From Roseobacter sp. GAI101 (GTDB lineage: Bacteria > Pseudomonadota > Alphaproteobacteria > Rhodobacterales > Rhodobacteraceae), in NCBI RefSeq assembly GCF_000156335.1, contig NZ_DS999213.1:2239049-2303048 (forward strand): a stretch of 64,000 nucleotides of DNA, in the 5' to 3' direction. The notes under the pieces were generated by a model. It was not told the DNA's origin. It worked only from the letters and a program-made list of their open reading frames with translations, and searched no databases. Shown one piece after another: positions 58,943-64,000 of the stretch; position 1 is the stretch's first letter; every line of letters begins with the position of its first letter. A program made the position numbers and the translations under genes.

Positions 58943-58993
58943 GACAGATCTCCTATAAGTCACAGCATAACTATCGCAGGCAGGCAGGAAATG

Positions 58994-59491
58994 TCACTGG
59001 CCTTTTTTGCGCGACGTTTTCGGGGCGGATTTCGGCGTGGATGTGAAAAAGATCAGGCCGATGGCACCGGCAAAGATATAGATGTCGGCGATGTTGAACA
59101 CGAAGGGGTTGTTGATCCCGCAGCAGGACATGTTCAGAAAATCAAGGACATAGCCGTAGACCAGCCGGTCTACGACATTGGCAAGCGCACCGCCGACCAG
59201 CAGGCCCGCGCTGATTTTCGCCCAGACCCCAAGCGCATGACGATGCGCCCAAACCACGACCCCGACGCAAATCACGCAGGCGACCGCGATCAGGATCCAG
59301 CGGCTGGCGTCCGTGCCATCGCCGAACAGCCCAAAGTTGATGCCCCGGTTTTCACCATAGCGAAAGTTCAACAGCGGGGGCAGCACATCAATGGACATGA
59401 CGCGGCTCAGCTCCATCGTGTGGATCACGAGGTATTTGCTGAGCTGATCGGTGATGAAGGCCACGAAACCAGCCCAGAACATGATGCGCAT
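58994..59491 (-). CDS. lspA: Lipoprotein signal peptidase II
   Basis: This 165-residue inner-membrane aspartyl protease removes signal peptides from prolipoproteins. Four hydrophobic helices are present. The catalytic aspartates are Asp108 in NVVDRL and Asp136 in FNIADIYIF. A 16-base gap follows the purH stop, so it is in the purH operon. The first ATG (59489-59491) is used. Confidence 0.96.
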   Translation of the reverse strand: MRIMFWAGFVAFITDQLSKYLVIHTMELSRVMSIDVLPPLLNFRYGENRGINFGLFGDGTDASRWILIAVACVICVGVVVWAHRHALGVWAKISAGLLVGGALANVVDRLVYGYVLDFLNMSCCGINNPFVFNIADIYIFAGAIGLIFFTSTPKSAPKTSRKKGQ

Positions 59492-59507
59492 GATGCTTGC
59501 TCAACCC

Positions 59508-61094
59508 TTAATGTCTGAAGTGGCGCATGCCGGTAAAGACCATGGCAAGGCCGGCCTCATCCGCAGCGGCGATCACCTCGTCATCGCGCATTGATCCGCC
59601 GGGCTGGATCAGCGCGGTTGCCCCTGCTTCGGCTGCCGTGATCAGACCATCGGCAAAGGGGAAAAACGCGTCGGAGGCAACGACCGACCCTTGGGTCAGC
59701 GGCGCGGGCAAGCCCATCGCTTCGGCCATGTCCTGCGCCTTGCGCGCCGCGATGCGTGTGCTGTCAACGCGGCTCATCTGACCGGCACCGACGCCGACGG
59801 TGGCCCCGTCCTTGACGTAGATGATCGCGTTGGATTTCACGTGCTTGGCGACGGTCCAGGCGAACATCATATCCGACAGTTCCTGATCTGTCGGCTGGCG
59901 CTTGGTCACGACCTTGAGGTCGTCCAGCGTGATCCGGCCCACGTCCTTGTCCTGCACCAGATAGCCGCCCGACACCTGACGGAACGCCAGCGCTGCCGCA
60001 GTGGGATCGGCCAGAACATTGGTTGTCAGCAAGCGCAGGTTCTTCTTCTTGCCGAAAATCTCCATCGCCTCGGCGGTGGCACCGGGGGCAATCACCACTT
60101 CGGTAAAGATCGCGCTGATCGCATCGGCAGTTTCCGCGTCAAGCTCTTGGTTCAGTGCGATAATCCCGCCAAACGCACTTGTGCGGTCACAGTCGAACGC
60201 ACGTGTATAGGCGTCGACCATCGACGTGCCGCGCGCGACACCGCAAGGGTTCGCGTGCTTGATGATCGCGCAGGCGGGGCCTTGGGCGGGGTCAAATTCG
60301 CTGACCAGTTCATAGGCCGCATCCGTGTCGTTGATGTTGTTGTAGGACAGTTCCTTGCCCTGATGCTGGGACGCGGTGGCGACGCCGGGGCGGTTTGATC
60401 CGTCGGTGTAAAAGGCCGCCGACTGATGCGGGTTTTCGCCATAACGCAGGGTTTGCGCCAGGGTACCGCCCACGGTGCGACGGCGCGGCGTGCCACCAAC
60501 CTGGGCCGCCATCCATGTGCTTACGGCGGTGTCATAGGCCGCCGTGCGGGCATAGGCCGTCTGGGCCAGGCGCTGGCGCAGGGCATAGGACGTCTGACCG
60601 TCGTTTTCCTGCAGCTCTGCGATCACGGTGGCGTAATCCTCGACATCTACGATCACGTTCACAAAACCATGGTTTTTCGCGGCCGAGCGGATCATCGCAG
60701 GGCCACCGATATCGATATTCTCGATCACTTCGTCATACGCGGCACCTTTGGCCACGGTTTCTTCGAACGGATAAAGGTTCACCACCACCAGATCGATTGC
60801 GCCGATCCCGTGTTGCTCCATCGCGGCGACATGCGCATCATTGTCGCGCAGGGCCAACAGTCCGCCGTGCACCACAGGATGCAGCGTCTTGACCCGACCA
60901 TCCATCATTTCGGGAAAACCAGTGACCTCGGCGACATCTTTCACGTCCAGACCCGCATCGCGCAACGCTTTGGCCGTGCCGCCGGTGCTAAGCAACTCAA
61001 CCCCATGGGACGCCAGCGCCTGCCCCAGTTCGACCAGACCGGTCTTGTCTGAAACGGAAAGAAGCGCGCGGGAGACGGGGTGAAGATCGGGCAT
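59508..61094 (-). CDS. purH: Bifunctional AICAR transformylase/IMP cyclohydrolase
   Basis: This 528-residue cytosolic enzyme performs the last two steps of IMP synthesis. The N-terminal ~195 residues are the IMP cyclohydrolase ([31 protein letters not shown]). The remainder is the AICAR transformylase, with the catalytic Lys-His pair in [11 protein letters not shown] and [18 protein letters not shown] precedes the ATG at 61092. It lies between the heparinase-like gene and lspA on the minus strand. Confidence 0.97.
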   Translation of the reverse strand: MPDLHPVSRALLSVSDKTGLVELGQALASHGVELLSTGGTAKALRDAGLDVKDVAEVTGFPEMMDGRVKTLHPVVHGGLLALRDNDAHVAAMEQHGIGAIDLVVVNLYPFEETVAKGAAYDEVIENIDIGGPAMIRSAAKNHGFVNVIVDVEDYATVIAELQENDGQTSYALRQRLAQTAYARTAAYDTAVSTWMAAQVGGTPRRRTVGGTLAQTLRYGENPHQSAAFYTDGSNRPGVATASQHQGKELSYNNINDTDAAYELVSEFDPAQGPACAIIKHANPCGVARGTSMVDAYTRAFDCDRTSAFGGIIALNQELDAETADAISAIFTEVVIAPGATAEAMEIFGKKKNLRLLTTNVLADPTAAALAFRQVSGGYLVQDKDVGRITLDDLKVVTKRQPTDQELSDMMFAWTVAKHVKSNAIIYVKDGATVGVGAGQMSRVDSTRIAARKAQDMAEAMGLPAPLTQGSVVASDAFFPFADGLITAAEAGATALIQPGGSMRDDEVIAAADEAGLAMVFTGMRHFRH

Positions 61095-61111
61095 GAGGTG
61101 GGTTCCTTGGG

Positions 61112-62860
61112 TCAGTCTTGGTCATCATAAGGATCGTCGAGCGACAGATCACGCACGCCAATCGCAGTTTCCTGCGCTTTCGACAAGGACCACCTGACCC
61201 GCGTGGCATGTGTCATGGCACGTCCGGTCAGCAAAATCTGCAGCGAAGCGCGGGGCTTCAGACGGTTCCGTTCAAGATAAACGCTTGGTTCCAATGACAG
61301 TTTCTGGTTCCCGTCGTGGCGAAACACCCAAATCTCGCCGCTTTTGAGCGCCATCGAAATTGCAGCCCCGCCCAGATCAAGCGTAGCGTCCACGTCCGGA
61401 TGCAGGTGAAAACGAATCTCGAAGGGAATCCCCTTGAGCTGTACCGCGTCCATCTGGCGGTCGAATTGACGCTTGTCGGCCTCCTCGATCGCCAGCAACA
61501 TGTCTTCACCCGCCAGGGCCCGCCCGTCATAGGTCAGCTCCAGCGTGCGCGCATGGGTCAGGCCAAAGCCCGCGACATAGCCGTCGTGCCCCCCCTGAAA
61601 GCACGTCCCGTCGCCCAGCGCGCCGATTTCGACCGGAACCTTGGTCGGACAGGCAATCAATGCCTCCTGCCCGGTATAGCGGTCCGGTGCCGACAGCCTT
61701 GCGCTGGAAAACCCGGCCAGAGACAGGCCCGAATGGGACGGCGTCGCACGCCCGGCACGCCGCCATTCTGCGCCAAACGACGCGCCCGACCCGCAGTTGA
61801 CCACCAAAGGCCGCCTGCCCGACGTCAATTCAAACGCAAGGGTCGAGGCATGCGCATTCACCGACGCGGCCCCACCGGGCGGCGGGCTGGCGTCGATAAT
61901 GACGCTGGTGCGCCCTGCGGCCAGACGTGCATAGCCCATCGACAACCCGTCGGGCTGGGTGGTTTTGATCTTGGCCGTGGACAGCGCGTGATCCAGCCAG
62001 CCCTCGGGGCCGCGCCCGCCCCCGTGAAAGCGCGCCAGCCCGCCGTCCGAATGGCGCAGGGTGCGCAATGTGGGGGCGATACGTTCAATCGCCGCCATAT
62101 GCGCCTTGGGCGTTCCCCGACCTGCATCGCTAAGCGCTGCAGCGGCCCATGTCAGAAGGGTAAAGACCTGCAAAAGCTCTTCCGGGTTGCGCGTGGGCAG
62201 CCCCCCTTGTTCGTCGATCTGCGCATCACATTCGCGCGCCAGTGCCTTTATCGCAGGGTCGGCAAGCGCTTCTTGTCCCTCGATCGAGAGGCCAGCATAG
62301 ATCAGCCCCGTCAGCGCCTCGAACCGGGGCAGTCCGGGGGCCGCCCCATGCCAGCGCCGCGAAAGGAAGTTGGTCTGTTCGACCAGGGACCGATAGAATG
62401 CGTCACTTTTTTCGTGATCCGTGCCGCGCAACAGAAAAAGCGCATGGTTGATCCACCGGATCAGCCGGCGCCCTGTCAGATCGGGGGTCCAGCCGATGCC
62501 ACGCCCCTTGCCGAACCGGTCAATCCAGCCCCAAAGCCACCGCTGGGCGGTTGCGCGCGCGCGGATGTCGCCGACTGCTGCCAGATCATCCATCCAGGCA
62601 AAGCCATGCAATTCTCTGGCGAAATCCAGCTCAGGGATCGCGACCTCCCACAGGGTTTCGGCATCAGGCGCTTCGATCAGGTTACCGGAAAATAAAAGGT
62701 TGCCCGCAATCAGCTGACGACCACGGGCAAAAGACCCGATCGTGCGGGGTTCGGGCGCAGAGACGAAACCACGCGCCTGCGTCCGCGTCCGTGTCGCGGC
62801 GCGGGCATGCCAATGGTTAAGGAAGCGCGATTTACGCGCCTGAAATCGGGAGCTGAACAT
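61112..62860 (-). CDS. Heparinase II/III family protein
   Basis: This 582-residue protein has an alpha/alpha-barrel N-terminal domain (to about 330) followed by a heparinase II/III-like beta-sandwich domain. Conserved points are [31 protein letters not shown] and [26 protein letters not shown]. No signal peptide is obvious. Family members cleave uronic-acid polysaccharides. The gene pairing with purH and rsmB recurs in alphaproteobacteria in my experience, without a clear explanation. True substrate unknown. Confidence 0.9.
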   Translation of the reverse strand: MFSSRFQARKSRFLNHWHARAATRTRTQARGFVSAPEPRTIGSFARGRQLIAGNLLFSGNLIEAPDAETLWEVAIPELDFARELHGFAWMDDLAAVGDIRARATAQRWLWGWIDRFGKGRGIGWTPDLTGRRLIRWINHALFLLRGTDHEKSDAFYRSLVEQTNFLSRRWHGAAPGLPRFEALTGLIYAGLSIEGQEALADPAIKALARECDAQIDEQGGLPTRNPEELLQVFTLLTWAAAALSDAGRGTPKAHMAAIERIAPTLRTLRHSDGGLARFHGGGRGPEGWLDHALSTAKIKTTQPDGLSMGYARLAAGRTSVIIDASPPPGGAASVNAHASTLAFELTSGRRPLVVNCGSGASFGAEWRRAGRATPSHSGLSLAGFSSARLSAPDRYTGQEALIACPTKVPVEIGALGDGTCFQGGHDGYVAGFGLTHARTLELTYDGRALAGEDMLLAIEEADKRQFDRQMDAVQLKGIPFEIRFHLHPDVDATLDLGGAAISMALKSGEIWVFRHDGNQKLSLEPSVYLERNRLKPRASLQILLTGRAMTHATRVRWSLSKAQETAIGVRDLSLDDPYDDQD

Positions 62861-62984
62861 TCGGTGCCTCTGTACGCTCTGGTGGCGTTTGCCAGAGCAT
62901 AGCGCTGGTTGTGCGCTGAGTCACCGCATTTTGGCATCAAAGGGGTCAGGACGCTGACGATCATCAGCGCTCAGGCGCGGCAGC

Positions 62985-64000
62985 CTAGTCCGCCTTGCGC
63001 AAGCAAGCGATGTAAAAACCGTCCATCCCGCCTAGATCTGCCCAGTAATCAGGACGCAGCCGCAGCCCTCCTTCAGAGGATATCCAAGAAGGATCAATGC
63101 CGGGAACGCTCAGGGCGCTTTGATCGACGCTCATGTCCGAATGACGCTCGAGGGCTTCGTCCACCTGCACTTCGCCTTCGTCGGGCAGCAGCGAACAGGT
63201 ACAGAAAACCAAACGCCCACCAGGGTTCAGCAGCGACCACGCATGGTCGATCAACTCGGCTTGCAGCTCGATCAACTCGCCGAATTCGGACCCGTCTTTG
63301 GCATGGGGCAAATCGGGGTGGCGGCGGATCGTACCCGTGGCCGAACAGGGTGCATCCAGCAAGATGGCGCTGAACTTCCCCTCGAACGCGCGTGCATCCA
63401 TGACGACGGTTTTCGCGGGAAGATGCACGCGGGCAAGGTTCTCCTTGACCCGTTGCATCCGTGGCTTTGAACTGTCTACGGCCGTGACCTGTGCGCCTGC
63501 CGCCGCCAGTTGCATGGTCTTGCCGCCCGGTGCTGCGCAAAGGTCCAGCACTGCTTCGCCCTTTTGCGGGGCCAAAATCTTCACCGGCAGGGCCGCGGCT
63601 GCGTCCTGCACCCACCAATCACCCTCGGCAAAGCCCGGCATCGCTGTGACCTGACCGGCATCCATGACCCGGACCGACCCGGTGGGCAGGACAGACCCGC
63701 CCACGGCTTCCGCCAATACGGCAGGATCGCCCTTGGCCGTCAGATCAAGCGGCGCGCCGGCAAAATGTGCAGCTTCGATACCGGTGATCGCCTCGGCACC
63801 CCAAGCCTCAACAAGCGGACCGCGCAACCATTTCGGCAAACGGGGGGACCGCAAGGCCGCCCAGGCCTCGGGCCCTTCGGCGGCAATCTTGCGCAGAACG
63901 GCGTTGGTCAACCCTTTGAGGTGCCCCAGCTTCTTGTGCGTCGCGACAAGTTCGACCATCGCATTCACGACACCGTGGGCAGCACCGCCTTGGCACAATT
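62985..64000 (-). CDS. rsmB: 16S rRNA (cytosine-967) methyltransferase, 5' end cut by the window
   Basis: This is the C-terminal ~338 residues of an RsmB/Sun protein; the start codon lies beyond the right edge. The NusB-like domain (LKGLTNAVLRKIA) is followed by the SAM-binding LDLCAAPGGKTMQLA, the first catalytic Cys in LDAPCSATG and the second in VFCTCSLLPDEGE. It makes m5C967 in 16S rRNA. It lies upstream of the heparinase and purH genes on the same strand with a 124-base gap. Confidence 0.95.
   Translation of the reverse strand, partial: LCQGGAAHGVVNAMVELVATHKKLGHLKGLTNAVLRKIAAEGPEAWAALRSPRLPKWLRGPLVEAWGAEAITGIEAAHFAGAPLDLTAKGDPAVLAEAVGGSVLPTGSVRVMDAGQVTAMPGFAEGDWWVQDAAAALPVKILAPQKGEAVLDLCAAPGGKTMQLAAAGAQVTAVDSSKPRMQRVKENLARVHLPAKTVVMDARAFEGKFSAILLDAPCSATGTIRRHPDLPHAKDGSEFGELIELQAELIDHAWSLLNPGGRLVFCTCSLLPDEGEVQVDEALERHSDMSVDQSALSVPGIDPSWISSEGGLRLRPDYWADLGGMDGFYIACLRKAD

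Noticed and set aside
1-64000. CRISPR array, prophage, IS element or rRNA operon
   Set aside because: No regularly spaced repeats with spacers, no transposase or phage genes, no rRNA segments. The 33-bp repeats are widely separated and not an array.

Overview
The window reads as a piece of a roseobacter-group alphaproteobacterial chromosome (Rhodobacterales, Loktanella/Yoonia/Sulfitobacter-like). Supporting signs are the GC-rich coding sequence, the protein flavour throughout, a zinc-finger DinB, an FdhA of the Rhodobacter type, an ALDH16 enzyme next to deoC, and IscR-type (Iron-Rhodo) palindromes in front of iron-transport genes. About 57 protein genes, one tRNA-Val(GAC) and seven copies of a ~33-bp intergenic repeat are supported. 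I see no IS element, prophage, CRISPR array or rRNA gene. The right edge cuts rsmB.

Layout. 0.5-3.2 kb: periplasmic methionine-sulfoxide repair (msrPQ) and a secreted PA14-like protein. 3.5-6.1 kb: clpB. 6.5-10.5 kb: a small conserved protein, pyrF behind a strong terminator, a Nudix hydrolase, dinB and an N-formylglutamate amidohydrolase. 10.6-13.9 kb: tRNA-Val, rpmJ, a TPR-sulfotransferase and a YghU-type GST. 14-17.8 kb: iron(III) ABC transporter genes (a frame-disrupted binding protein and a fused permease) with three IscR-like boxes, around a dienelactone hydrolase. 17.9-26.5 kb: a seven-gene minus-strand operon encoding a complete branched-chain-amino-acid-type (HAAT) ABC transporter bracketed by two acyl/aryl-CoA ligases. 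26.7-29.8 kb: hybrid PAS histidine kinase, response regulator and GNAT. 29.8-37.6 kb: crotonase, WGR protein, M20-family amidohydrolase, FdhA, histidine phosphatase, GST and saccharopine dehydrogenase. 37.8-42.4 kb: a tight five-gene operon resembling the photooxidative-stress/furan-fatty-acid cluster of Rhodobacter. 42.5-45.6 kb: mutL-rmuC. 45.7-52.1 kb: urate degradation. 52.2-55.6 kb: deoC plus ALDH16. 55.7-64 kb: M16 peptidase pair, DUF3035 lipoprotein, lspA, purH, heparinase-like protein and rsmB.

How the genes work together. PuuD, UraH, the PuuE-UraD fusion, the M20-family hydrolase, the ureidoglycine aminohydrolase and AllA can together take urate to glyoxylate, urea and ammonia, fed by the purine permease. 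DeoC would release acetaldehyde and glyceraldehyde-3-phosphate from deoxyribose phosphate, with ALDH16 a natural aldehyde oxidiser next to it. The ABC/ligase operon looks like import of an organic acid coupled to CoA activation.

The most interesting signals are the dispersed repeat (including an inverted pair between convergent genes), the cluster of five one-base losses in the iron-binding-protein gene, the iron boxes, the two-ligase transporter operon, and possible RNA structures around pyrF. Nothing here can be claimed as a wholly new system from the sequence alone.
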